Origin: Krasilnikovozyma curviuscula | Taxonomy: Eukaryota > Basidiomycota > Tremellomycetes > Cystofilobasidiales > Mrakiaceae | Length of the DNA stretch: 52,627 bases | Reading direction: 5' to 3' | Assembly (NCBI GenBank): GCA_014825775.1 | Contig: MVAQ01000154.1 | Span: 1 to 52,627, forward strand | Shown: positions 23,743-35,237 of the stretch, one piece after another | How positions within the stretch are numbered: position 1 is the first letter of the stretch | Layout: each line of letters starts with the position of its first letter | Program-made: the position numbers and the translations under genes | The notes under the pieces: model-generated | Databases searched by the model: none | What the model saw: the letters and a program-made list of their open reading frames with translations, nothing else | Told to the model about the DNA's origin: nothing

Positions 23743-24992
23743 TCAAGCAGGCATCATCTGAGCACCTTTATTTTCCCATTCTGGAACCTCACCCATCTCC
23801 GTCTCCTGAATGACCATCATCGCCGCCTTTGCACCGCTATCACACGCCATCATGATGTTCTGAATTGCACTCTGAGCGTTTCCAGCGACGAAAAACCCTT
23901 CTACAGCCGTTTTCCCATCCGTATTTTCTACGCACTCGACGGGAAAGGGGAGGCTCCTGATAGGACCGACACTGAGCCCGACGTCGGCAATGAGGGAGGC
24001 GATAGAAGGCTGGATCCGGATGCTTGGTGAGAATAGAAGAACATCGTAATTTTCTGTGGTGCCATCTCTGAAGGTAACGGTCAGTCCAAGAGGACCTTCT
24101 TGAGGGGCGATGGATGCGATTTCTGATAGAACAAGTTTGGCGTTGTGCGCTTTGGCAAGCAAAATGTGTTTTGTGGTAATACCTGTATCTTTGGACTCTT
24201 CAAAAGCAATGCCGTTGAGGAGAAGAGTTGCATCTTGAATGATACGAGGCATGAACTGTTAATGGTGGGGTCAGCGCAACGAAAAGGCTAACTTGATGTG
24301 ACGGGGTGCTTACCTTTGTAAACAATCCCTCCAGAGTGAACATAGTAGAGATGGTCGATGACTTGTCCACCAATGCGGCCAACTTCTGGCCTTTGTGTTC
24401 GTAACCGTGGCAGAAAACGCAGTGGATGATCCGGGTGCCCTGGCAGTGTAAGAGGAAAATAAGTACCAGAAGAAGAGCAACGAAAAATGCAGACACTCAC
24501 CCAGAGTTCTTTGAATCCCGGGATGGGAGGCAAAATATCCTCAAGACCTGTAGCCAGGATTACCTTGGCACCACCCACATTCGTCACAACCCCGGTTTCA
24601 ACGTCTCTAGAACTGACAACGAAGCCTCTATCTACCTTCTCAATACTCTCGACCTTTGATTTGAGGATTTTTAGGTGTTCTGAGTAGGCGCTGACTTCAG
24701 AGCGAACGGTCGCTCGCCAGATCGCTGGATCTTTTCCTTCCCACCCAGGCAGGGAGTGCGCAACTGGTGAGGAGGCGTTTCTGTATTCACCACTGTCGAA
24801 GATGTTAATCTTGTAGCCGAGACGAGCTAGCATTAACGCGGCTGAAAGGCCAGCCGGCTGCCAAAAGAAGGGGGGAGAACGGAGTATTAGAGTTGCGATG
24901 CCTTGACAAGATGAAAGTCATTATGTCTGTCGCCAACTCACTCCACCGCCAATGATCAAGACATTCTGGGTGACTTTTGCTGAAAGGGACAT
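23743..24992 (-). CDS. Thioredoxin-reductase-like FAD/NAD(P) oxidoreductase with CxxC
   Basis: Exons on minus: 24992-24942, 24857-24501, 24439-24314, 24255-23743; 348 residues. The dinucleotide fold IIGGGPAGLSAALMLARLGY spans the first intron. The redox dithiol is C143-V-F-C146 in the sequence HCVFCHGYE. The end has FVAGNAQSAIQ, the second FAD contact. It resembles the fungal flavoenzymes related to GliT that oxidise or reduce small-molecule dithiols, rather than housekeeping thioredoxin reductase, whose dithiol reads CATC. No natural-product cluster surrounds it, so the substrate is open. Introns of about 54-84 nt. The stop is 135 nt from the LCL3-like gene. Confidence 0.9.
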
Positions 24993-26281
24993 GTCGACGG
25001 TGGTGAATAGAAAGTTACTATGGAAGAGGGGTCGACATAAAAGTTAACAGCAGCAATTATATAGAAAGCTGCTTTGCGGAATAGTTGAACTCCGGTTCCC
25101 GAAGGAGATGTACCACCACAGTCGTTCGTCTGCGTGGGTTCGGTAGCCATCACGGTGAGGTGCAGTCAATAGCGAATACCATGATCGAGGATGTATGTCA
25201 CTGAGGAGAAGGAGAAAGGCCCTAGTTAGGTCGCCGTTACCGTGTTGGCACCGCTCTCCGAGCTCTCCGAAATGTTAAAACAACAAACAGTCGAATCGTT
25301 TTTTAGTCTTCCGTTAGTTTCCCGTTCCGTTGGAACCAACACTTATTCCATTTTGCCCTATGGATGCACTTTAATAGTTGCTGCACAATTTGAGAGTCAA
25401 TTCTGACGAGTCTGCGACGCGAAGTGGGTTTTCCTCCCGTCGCGATGGCAGCAGAGTTCTCCAGCGAAGCTTGCATGCGGCTGACTGTATTCCTTCCCAC
25501 TTCCAGCTTCCACTCAATGTCTATTGAAGTGCTAGTCCGCTTGCTCTGAACCCGTTGTTCACGTCGAAAAGTCACGACTTCTTCTTTGTTCGTCAGACTA
25601 CTGACATATCTGTCACTGGGACGGGATTGACATGGCACACCTGACCACGCCATTAGCTCCAGGGTGTTCATTTGACCAGCTGGTCGTTTTTTTGACAATG
25701 CGATCTGCAAATGGGTTCTCTTTAGAGGGGGTGGCTGAGGGGGGCATAAATGATGTTTATTTTCCGACCGCTTTTCCCTCTTCTCTGGCCCAGTTCCTGC
25801 TCGCCCCCGACAACACCAAAGCCAATAGAATGAGTTGGCAGCGTCCGTCGTCGATTGCACCTGAAAGAAAGCTCTGCTGCCAGCGCTCAGCAGGGCGTTC
25901 AAACCTTAATTAAAATACGTCGCACCGCACACCATTGCGACGAGGCGTTCTACGTCGATCCCTCTGACGCAAGTGGTGGCGACGAGCCCCTTCGCTGGAT
26001 CTCAGCGTATTGTCGAACCCCTCAGCTTTTTTTTGCTGCCCTGGTGAGTAACCAGCCCGCATACGAACGTTTTCATCTCACTCCATACCTTACCCAAATT
26101 TTTAATCAGTGAGTGATATGGAATCTTTGCCAACTGAACTTACATCTGCACGAAACTTTGCTCACCACTTCTGGATTTCCATTAGCTCCTACTTTGTTTG
26201 CTTCTCTTCTCCAGTAACCCCTTTATTTGTGCCGTCCCCTTTCCTTCGAATACAGCTTCCATCTTACTGCATTCTTCTAAA
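24993..26281. other. Gene-free stretch
   Basis: About 1.3 kb between the thioredoxin-reductase-like start (minus) and a small plus-strand gene. A 600-nt minus-strand frame (25303-25902) lacks an early ATG and shows no domain. The remainder should include two promoters. Confidence 0.5.
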
Positions 26282-26777
26282 ATGTGCACCATGAGCCCCC
26301 CGTATCCCACAATGCTTCCACCCAGTCCGCCTGCGAGTCCCCAGGCGAAGCAGTATTCGTCCTCGTTGATTCAGTACACCCGCAACCTCATGGCACAAGT
26401 CGTCAGCGATGAAGAAGACAAGAGAGGCCGGGAGCAACAGCAATGGAGAGGCCAGCTCAACAGTGGAGTCATTTGTGTCAACGGTAAAAGAGGCAGCGAG
26501 GACAAGGTCGTCGTTGTCACAGAGGTGCGTTCCATGGTCCCGTTTCACGTGAAATCGGCTGGGCTACAGAGGCTGGATAGCAAATATGCTCCTCTTGTTC
26601 CATCCGTCTATCTATTCTTTCTCCTCGGAGTGCTGTTCCTATTCTTCCTACTGCTGAAAATCCGGGCCGTGGCTCACTCGTTTCATCTTCGGCGCCTTCT
26701 TTTTCTCCTCGCAGGTCGAACAGGCGCGTCGTCGCCGCGCCCAAAGCATATCGAAGAGTGGAGCCAAGTACATATGA
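26282..26777 (+). CDS. Small basic/acidic protein, unknown function
   Basis: Two exons, 26282-26524 and 26715-26777, joined by a 190-nt intron (GTGCGT donor, CTCGCAG acceptor) in phase 0; 101 residues. The sequence starts MCTMSPPYPTMLPPSPPASP, then has a polar helix with QVVSDEEDKRGREQQQWRG, a short beta-like part ending VVVVTE, and a basic tail (ARRRRAQSISKSGAKY). I do not recognise the family. The proline-rich start and Ser/Arg-rich tail suggest a regulatory or adaptor protein. The intron is longer than most in this window, which lowers confidence slightly. Confidence 0.5.
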
Positions 26778-26904
26778 CACAAGGTCTTTTCCACCAGTTT
26801 ATAAAAAACACACCTCCCTCATCTCGAAACACTTGATGCCCAATGGCTGACTGCGTCATTATCACATCATCGTACTGGCTGCACCATGATTTTCAGGCGT
26901 CCGA

Positions 26905-26914
26905 CCCCCCCCCC
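26905..26914. repeat. C10 homopolymer
   Basis: Ten consecutive C residues on the plus strand, in the 3' region of the small gene. Unusual here, as C/G runs are rare in the window. Confidence 0.9.
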
Positions 26915-27301
26915 AACTACTCTGCGCAGTTTCAACTCTGATGTCAACTTCCAACTCTCCGGCCAACCCCTCTTAATCTCTTTCGTGTGGTTTCAACGAC
27001 ACATATGAACAACTCATCCTCGCCGAAATGAAGTTGCGCCCGTGCCGCCCTGTCACCTTCCCTCTTCCACGTCTCGATCATCATTCACTCCCTTCACTGT
27101 ATCGATAACATCCCTTTCTTGTGTATCTCCTATCTTTTCTCGTTCACTGTGCGACTCTGGATGTAGCGTTCTCTCTTTGGTTTCCATTGCTACCGTTCGG
27201 TTTCCTTTGAGCGCAGCGCACCCGGTTACTTGTGTCCATTCCTGTTTTTTCCTCTCCCATGTGGCAAACTCTACTTTTTATGATCTACGTTCAACAACAA
27301 T

Positions 27302-27334
27302 GAAAAACGAGCGAAAAACGAGCGAAAAACGAGC
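27302..27334. repeat. Tandem repeat, 11 bp x 3
   Basis: The unit GAAAAACGAGC occurs three times without mismatch. It lies about 260 nt beyond the NST1 stop, outside any coding model. Confidence 0.95.
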
Positions 27335-27595
27335 GCCGCTCACACGCCGCTTCATTGACATTGGTTTGTTTATTGACTTCGAACCAAATTTTCTGTAAAT
27401 GGCCAGCGGCTCTCTCTTGAGAAACGCGTTATAGTTAGTCAATTCAATAGTTTCATTCATGGGAAAAACATCGCAAAGATGCCAAGTTTGCGAGTAGATG
27501 TCACGGCAAAGTTTACGAGATGGGGCAAACAAATCAATCGAGCAAGACTAAAATGGATGACGATGCAATGAGGATAAGGCGTTACTAGAAATTAG

Positions 27596-30500
27596 TTAAT
27601 CACTCTGAAGTTGAGACTGGGCAAAAGATGGGAATCCTCGAGCCAGAGGTGGTGAAGGATTGAGCAAGCTTTGGGAGCCAATTGGAGGAATGTTGTTGGG
27701 CTCTGTGAATCCGAAAACGCCTTTCGACGACAGAGAAGAGGATGAGCTGAAAGCTGACGGTGCTCTCCAGTCGACAGATGTTGGCGCTGCAGGCGTTGAC
27801 CCCCAGATGTCATTACGAGAGCTAGATGAAGGGGGAGCTAGAGATGCAACGGGAGCGCCCCAAGGGTTGGGGTTAGAAGAAGCAGTTGATGAAGGTGTCG
27901 TACCCCATACATCGGCGACGAAGTTGTTGTGACGTCTTGGCTGGATTATTTCATCGTCGGCGCTAAGGGCTGATGGACCAAGTTGTTGAGAGACCACCGG
28001 TGGATCAGAGAGGGATAGTCGAGAGGTGGGTGGAACAACCTCGTCCACAGCATCCAAATCACCGTTGGCAGGTCGTCCAATTGTGCCAGGTCGCTGAATA
28101 GCACGGTAATCATTACTACCCAAACCCATTGGTCGACCAATATGCGTTGATGTACCGCCAATGACTCCATTCGTTTGACCGACATCGGAAGCTCTCCGGC
28201 TGGAGGGCATACCGAACGGCGAACCAATATCACCGGAAAGACTTCTACTATCAACTGAAGCCCGAGAAGTGCCAGGAAAGCCCATACCGATGGCAGAGGC
28301 CAGACCTGAAGCTGAAGAAGAGGGCATTGCTGATCCTAGTGGTGGCGATGGTTTGGGAGTCATGCTGGATCCTGAAGGTGCACGGGCCATCGGTGATTGA
28401 GGAGCGCCTGAATAGACAGGAGATGGACTACCAATTCCAAATGGAGATGGGTAGATACCGTTCGCTTGCCTCGAGGGACCGGGACCGGGCATCTGGTTTG
28501 TCGGATATGCTGATGGGAAGTTGTTGCCTCCTATGTTCATGGGCATAGGACGGTACTGAGCCTGTTGACCAATCTGCTGAGGCACTGACATGTGAGATGA
28601 AGTAGCCATTGCCATTGGAATAGGAGCGATGGGAGTACCGGCGGAACGCGGGATGCTGTGCTGAGGTGGAGAAGGTTGAGACCTCGAGAGGATTTGTTGA
28701 GGAGTGGAAGATGCTTTGACTGGACTGGTGTGTTGAGTAGTCTGTCTGCCGTTTCGAGGAGCGGATCCCGGAACTTGGCGTTGAGCAGCAAGCTGAGCTT
28801 TGGCAGCGGCCTGGGCCTGAGCTTTGGCAGCTGCAGCCTTTTCGGCGGCAAGCTTCTGAGACTCCAGAGCCTTCTGGCGAGCATCCTTTTCAGCAAGTTC
28901 CTTGGCTTCACGTTCTTTTCGAAGGACTTCTTGCTTGGCTTCTTCTTCTTTAGCCTTACGCGCAGCGATTTCGGCTTCACGCTTCTCACGTTCAAGTCTT
29001 TCCTTCTCTTCCTTTTCCTTCTTCTCCTTTTCTCTGGCTTCCCTTTCTTGGCGGGCTTTCTCCTCTCTGATGAAATAAATTGACAATGAGAATTTGGTGA
29101 AAAGGAAGTAAAGACCGATATACTGACCTGTCTTTCTTTTTCCTAGCAGCTTCCGCTTCTCTCTCACGCTCTTCAGCTTGACGCCTTCGCTTCTCGTCCT
29201 CCTTTCGAGCAGCTTCCGCAGCCTTTGCCTGACGTTCAGCTTCGCGTTTCTGGCGGTCTTCTTCACGTTTCTTGGCAACTTCACGGTCGTGAGCTTCCTG
29301 TTTAGCTTTGAGAGCATCAGCTTCCGCCTTCAGAGCAGCATCTTTACGAGCCTTCTCTTCATCCTTGGCTTGTTTTTGAAGCCTAAAGAAAATGGGGAAG
29401 AAGTTAAAAGAAGAAGAAAGAAAAAAATCCCAGCCGGTCCTCACTTTTTCTTATCCTTCTTCTTCTGATTTTCCTGAGCCTTCTTAGCCTCTTTAGCCTT
29501 TTCAGCAGCTTCTTCATCTTCCAACTCACGCAGCAGTTGAAGTTGACGTTCTTGAGCGACCTTTTCACGATAAGACTGAAGTACACGTTGTTCGAACATG
29601 CGAGCAGCGAAAATTTGGAACATCCGACGTCCCTCTTCCATCTTTTGTTCATCAGAAAGAGGTTCATCTTCGTCGTCCTAGAAAAAGGATCAAGAGACCG
29701 TTAGCAATAGCAAGAAAGAAAAGTAGAAACTCAAATAGCCTACCTCATCATCGTCCTCATCATCCTCGTCCTCGTCATCTTCATCCTCATCATCATCTTC
29801 ATCCTCATCCTCGTCTTCGCTGTCATCGTCCTCCACACTCTGGGCAGCTTCCTCCTCTCTCTGCATCCTCCTTTCAGCCAGCTGTTCCATCATTTCTAAA
29901 AACTTCTGGCCATCGTTCTTTAGGAGGTCGTCGGCGACAGTAAGAATGCCTGAAGGAAAAGAGCGTAAGTATATAACTTAACAGCTTCCCTGATGGTTGA
30001 TGACTTACCTTTAATCGTGGTTAACGGCCCACCAAAGCGGAAAAAGTCGCCAGCTTCAGCGACATTAGCGTGTTGACCAGGAGCGGTACGGTTAGAAGGT
30101 GGAACATTTCTGGCCGCAACCTGCTTTCGGGGAGGTTCCTCTTCGTCATCCTCTTCGGCATCCTCATCGTCCTGAAAGGGACAAAGAGTGTCAGACGTCT
30201 CCTTCCGTTATCATTGCGAACTAAATTCACTTACCTCGTCACCTTCATCACCGTCATCCTCATCACTTCCGTACTCTTCATCCTCATCCTCATCTTCTTC
30301 CTCCTCCTCCTCCTCGTCTTCCTCTACCTTTTTCGCCGCCGGTCTCGGTTTTGAGGTAGGAGCGAGATGATCTGCCCGAATGAGGCTCCCATTCCTATCG
30401 AGTTCGACACTACCAGGGAACGGGCCAGGTCCAGCAGGCGGTGAGATGGATCCACCCGACTTCGCGTACTGCTGTTGATAATTGGCATACTGTTCGAGCT

Positions 30501-32473
30501 CGTCATAGTAAGCGTCATACAGTACTTCGAGCTCCTCCTCAATCGCCGTTCGTTTCCTTCCACAGACTGCACACCCACACGAGTGCTTCTGCTGGTCCTT
30601 CATCTTCCTCAACACAGCTTCCTTCTCGACCTTGACGAGATCTCGACGCTCCTTCTCTGAAAGGCCAAGCCAGAATTCCTTGATGCGTTCTCGTTCTTCA
30701 GATGAGTTGGTGTTCCAGATCTTGGCCGGAGGCTGCGTAGCGTTTGAGGTTGCTGTGCTGTTGTGACCAACAGACTTCTTTCCTGCAGCAGAAGTCTTTA
30801 AAGGAGGGTGCGAGGGATGGTGGTTGTGGTTGTGATTGTGGGTTGGAGGGTGGTTGTGGGAAGGGTTGTTGCCATTAATAGGGGCAGTGCTAGGAGCTTT
30901 ACCTGCCGCTCGTGCTGATCTAGCTGGAGGGTTGGTGTTGGTTGATGGTGGTGGTGGGGGTGCGTAAGGCATTGGTTTCTTGCCCTCTGCTCGAGACGAG
31001 GGGTGCGGGTGAGGATGGTTGTGAATCGTCTGCTGAGTCTGTTGGGCCACAGGACGAGCTGTTGGCTGCTGGACAGGTGGTGGTGGTGGGAATGGAACTG
31101 AAGGAGGTGCCCCCGCCGGAATCAATGGCGGCATTCCATCGTCGTCGTCGTCGTCTTCACTTTCATCCCCCACCGGAACATTCCCTCGGTTGACAGGGGC
31201 GTTTCCAGCAGAAATCAGAGCAGGCATACCACCATTAGTATTCTTCTTTTTCTTCTTCTTCTTTTTATTCTTTGAAGCAGTCGTTTCAGAAGGTTGGTTG
31301 GCAAGCGGTTGGAGAGAGTGATCCAGATCATGGTGATGATGGTGATGATCATGATCGTGGTCATGATCGTGGTCATGGTCATGGTCATGGTCATCCAGGT
31401 CTTCGTCCTCATAGTCGTCGTCGTCGTCGTGGTGGTGGTGGTGGTGGTGGTGCTCACAGTCGTGGTGATGGTGGTGATGGTGCATATCGTCGTCAGAGTA
31501 AACATCATCGTCTACTTCTTCAGCACTGTTGTAAGAAATGAAGGTGAAAAAGAGACGCAACAGATATCAGGTGCTGGTAGAGAGATACTAACCTGTCATA
31601 CTCCTCACTTCCACCGTTGCGCTCATCTAACATGACGACACCACCAACAGCTCCAACATAACCACGGTGATCTGGGTGAGGTGGGAAAGCGAAATCTAAG
31701 TTAGGTTGCATCTGACCTGCTTCACCGGCTCGAGCACCAGCATGAGCAGCAGACACAATCTGTTGCGCCATTGCCAGCATGGCTGTTGGCGTAGCACGGT
31801 CCTGGCCGGAGTTCTGCTGCTGTGAATACTGTTGGTGAGCTTGACGGTTACCGTTATTGTTGCCGTTGGACGGGAAGCCGCCAGCTGTTGCGAGAGGCAG
31901 AGCGTTACGGATGAAATTTCTCAGGTGTGAAGGGAGTGACGTCCAATAGTCTTCACTTTCACCGAAGCTTGGGTCCTCCATCCTACGATACAGCTCCGTT
32001 GCAGTGTTGACCAAGTCTGCGTGAGCTGAAGGTGACAATCCAGAAGGTGAATAGTCGAAACCGTCTCCTCCTGGTACGAGACCTCTCGCAGCGGCAGCGC
32101 CCATCTGACCCAACGCAGCACCAAATGCAGCTCCAATACCTGCTGAAGTTGCTGTTCCAGAGCCAGGTGGAAAAGGAAAGGGAATGGTGTGCTGTTGAGT
32201 GTGGTGATGTACGGACGAGTGTTCCATCAATGGTGGTAAATCGTCATCGTCGTATTCGTCAGGATCATATGCACCATTACCCCCTCCGATGCCATTGGTA
32301 GCCCCATTAGCTGCTGCTGCTGCCGCAGCAGCTGCTTTCTTGGCAGCAGACTTCTTCTTCTTTTTCTTGTTGGACGACGTCGTTGTTGGCGGTGTCGAGC
32401 CGTTCAGTGGGAAAGAGTTTGGTGCAGCGTTCTGGGGGTGATGCGGTTGTTGCGACGTTGTGTTACTGGACAT
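27596..32473 (-). CDS. NST1: NST1-like stress response protein
   Basis: Homologue of fungal NST1, a cytoplasmic factor affecting salt tolerance in yeast. Exons on minus: 32473-31593, 31525-30235, 30171-30009, 29949-29744, 29677-29445, 29382-29128, 29066-27596; 1499 residues. Diagnostic parts are the Lys/Ala-rich start, [21 protein letters not shown], the Cys/His stretch [36 protein letters not shown], and the long charged coiled coil ([19 protein letters not shown]). The C-terminal third is Ser/Pro/Gly-rich. Between residues 309 and 363 there is an exceptional His and Asp tract, and acidic runs follow around residues 700-860. Yeast work links NST1 to the mRNA-processing factor Msl1 and to P-bodies; this is family knowledge. 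All six introns are short (56-80 nt). Confidence 0.93.
31318..31482. repeat. His/Asp-coding low-complexity tract inside NST1
   Basis: Triplet and hexamer repeats that on the minus strand encode H7, then H8, D5, seven HD pairs and H6: about 29 His in 55 residues. Likely length-variable between strains. Confidence 0.9.
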
Positions 32474-33518
32474 GGAGTAACTGATGTTTCCAATTCAGAT
32501 GCCCTTGATCTCTTGGTGTCGACCAGGATGAGAGCAGCCCTATTCGCTTTTTTTCGCAGCGTGGAAAAAAAGAGTTTCACGAAGCAAAAAAAGGTCAAGG
32601 AAAGCGGAAGTGTAAGTACCGAGCTATCAAGAAGACCGGCAAATAGAAAAAGACTGGCTCCGAGCTTGGGGAAATGAGGGAGCAAGGCAACAGTTCGAGT
32701 AAGAACTCATTCGTCGACCGCCCAGGAGTAACGATAAGAATTTGACCTCGTTTCGTTGTCATTTTCCGGCAAAATGGCACCCTTCCCGCCCATGCAAGAA
32801 GTCCCTCTAACTCAAATACAACTTTCTGCTGCTAAAGGGTGTTCTGTCCAGCTCATTGGGGGGATATCGTGGGGTTCGATTGGTTCGCGAACTCTACTTC
32901 TTGTCCTAATGCAACCACGTGGAAGGACCCTTCTCAGACGGCAAAGGTATAACCCTGAGCTGCAGAGAAGTGTAAAGGTTCGATTCGACATCTTGAGGTT
33001 AAGCCTTCCAGCGAATTGTCACATTCTTTGTGCCCAGACCTCGAAACCGCGCTGTCGAGCTCCTTCTGCCAGCAGAATGGCACCCAAACCGGTACCTAAG
33101 GAAAGAGACGGTACTCACAGATTATTCAGCCAGTCCTGGAAAATGAGATGCTGTCCTAGAGAATACTGCTTGATTGTTGGATCGATTCCAAAATGCACTG
33201 GGCAACTTCTGTCAGGCCTTCGATGGTGAGCCTGACCTGCCGCCGCCCGCGAAACAGAAAAAGTGTGGACCCAATTCACCAGGTCTCGTTGTACATTCAA
33301 ATGGATCTAACCCACTAACACTCATCATTATTCTCACATACAACTCAGCTGGTAGAGATATCTTTCTTCATGTTATTCTCCTTATTGAGAGCTCGACCTG
33401 ACATCCAACTCCATCCTTGCATTCAGGATATAGCGTTTCTTGCAGGTGTTTCGAGTTTGATCTGGCGTCGAATCTCACCCAAACTTCAACCGATAACGAT
33501 AAGGATCAGTCGTAAACA
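32474..33518. other. Divergent region with possible decayed gene
   Basis: Lies between the NST1 start (minus) and the Rho GTPase start (plus). An ATG at 32774 in a good context (GGCAAAATGGC) opens a frame to 33229 starting MAPFPPMQEVPLTQIQLSAA. Other coding-like fragments lie in other frames, for example 32893-32956 and 33174-33245. I could not join them into a protein I recognise. Either a short intron-rich gene or a pseudogene; see findings. Confidence 0.35.
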
Positions 33519-35237
33519 ATGTCGTGAGTAGCTTTCTCCGTGACTTGGCTTCGCTGGGTGCTGGCGGATATTGCTGACTTGGGGCTCGCGACTTTTGACG
33601 GTACGTACTGCGCACGTCTCACGCCTCGAAATAGAAACCAGATCCCATCATCATCCAATGCTGTAGGAACCCTTTTCTTGCTCTCTTCATCTGATCAGAT
33701 GTATGGAGCTTCTTTCTAGTTGTGGATCGTACTGATCCTTTCCATCCTCTTCCCCTGTAAACCATTTCAGATTCGACGTAAACTCGTCATTGTCGGTAAG
33801 CTTGCTCGTCTTCTCTCGTCAGCTCTCCGGCTATCCCACAGCTTACAATGCTAACCTGGATTCTATGGTCTTCTATTGCTATCTCCTCCTTTGGCTCAGG
33901 TGATGGAGCTTGTGGTAAAACGTCGCGTAAGCCTAAATCCAATCTCTTTCGGCTACTACTCGTACGACTTGAGCAACTGATTTTATGTGAAACCAACGTT
34001 CATTCTTGATAGTACTATGTGTTTTCTCTATGGGAGATTTCCCGAAAGAATATGTTAGTGTCAATTCAGAGTCTTTTGCCCTCGAAGTATCATTTTGCGA
34101 CATGTATTCAAAAGTTGGCATGCTCGGTTCCTGAGGTCAAGCTGTCGACTGACTAAATACTCTTTCTCATCGCCATTTTGTCAACAACAAATCATTGTTG
34201 CTACCAAGGAACCAAGTGCGTAGCCCCTTGTTCTCTCTTGGTATCAATATAATCTGTGTTTGGAGGCTGACCCGCCGGCTTCTGGATTCCTCTGTGCGCA
34301 CAGCTATTTTCGAAAACTATGTCGCTGAGATTCAATTAGATGGCAAACCAGTACAGCTGGCATTGTGGGATACTGCGTGAGTTGATAAACAGAGACGCGT
34401 GTTGATATTGGAGATAGGGTCACTAACTCTTTGCGCCTGTGGTTGTGGGTGTCGTTGCGCTTTTAGTGGACAGGAAGAATATGAGGTCAGTTTTTCGCCG
34501 TCAGGGGTTCATCTTTTCTGTGACAAGATTGGTTTTAACCCAATTTCTATCGTGCTGTATGAAATTCGCAGAGACTGAGACCGCTCTCATACTCGAAAGC
34601 ACACATCATTCTCATCGCCTTCGCTATCAGCGAACCGGATTCATTGGAAAATGTAACAGTCAAGGCTAGTAACGATCCTCCAGTCTTCGGTCTTTGAATG
34701 AGGTCTAACTTGAACTTTTTCTTTACCCAGTGGATAGAAGAAGTCAGGTCTATTTGCGGACAGAAAGTTCCCGTTATCTTAGTTGGCTGCAAGAAGGACT
34801 TGAGAGATCGAGCACCAAATGGGGAAGGATCAGATCCTACCAAGTTCGTTCAAGCAGACGAGGTGAGTTCCGAAGGAATATGGTGAATTTGGGGCTTAGT
34901 AAAGTCAAAAGACTGAAGACGTTTGATCGTGCGTCCGTAGGGGAAAAAAACTGCTGCGTCGATTGGCGCCAGATCCTATCACGAAACATCAGCTCTGTTG
35001 AACCTGGGTGTAGATGAGACCTTTGAGGCTGCTACGAGAGCGAGCATGCTGTTTAGTCCCGGCGAGAATGGAAAGAGGAACAGCAACTCGGGGGGCGGTG
35101 GAGGAAGCGGAAATAAGAAAGTAGGTCATTTAATAATGGGTTGACAGATAAATCAACGCTTGTCTTACTGACATTCTCTTTGGTTTTTGAAGAGAAACGA
35201 TGAGGTTGATGCAGGCTGTGGGTGCATCGTCTTGTAG
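33519..35237 (+). CDS. Rho-family small GTPase (Rho1/Rho2 group)
   Basis: Membrane-bound GTPase switch for cell wall and actin control. Twelve exons: 33519-33523, 33635-33662, 33771-33795, 33900-33926, 34013-34053, 34209-34215, 34304-34376, 34467-34485, 34572-34664, 34731-34862, 34941-35120, 35193-35237; 224 residues. Seen motifs are P-loop GDGACGKTS, switch I YEPTIFENYV, switch II WDTAGQEEYERLRPLSY, the Rho insert region, and a CaaX box CIVL preceded by Gly-rich and polybasic residues; a final Leu implies geranylgeranylation. Exon 1 is 5 nt of coding sequence and exon 6 is a 7-nt microexon (GAACCAA) coding the start of switch I. The donor after 34664 is GC (AAG|GCTAGT), a probable GC-AG intron. 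Orthology to Rho2 rather than Rho1 is suggested by overall wording but not proven. Confidence 0.92.

Larger units (their letters stand above)
26778..27595. other. Gene-free convergent region
   Basis: 3' flanks of the small plus-strand gene and of NST1. It contains a 10-nt C run and a triple 11-bp direct repeat, listed separately. No gene is seen. Confidence 0.6.

Noticed and set aside
23743..24992. Natural-product cluster around the GliT-like flavoenzyme
   Set aside because: No peptide synthetase, cytochrome P450 or methyltransferase nearby; neighbours are a nuclease and a small unknown gene.
25303..25902. 600-nt minus-strand open frame
   Set aside because: It opens with TTG, the first ATG comes about 76 codons in, composition is irregular, and no domain is seen. 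Probably chance in an intergenic region.
29690..31560. Many plus-strand and alternate-frame ORFs rich in Ser, Val or Leu
   Set aside because: Shadows of the low-complexity NST1 coding sequence read in other frames.
32965..32985. tRNA T-loop look-alike (GGTTCGATTCG)
   Set aside because: No matching acceptor stem, D arm or anticodon arm could be paired around it.
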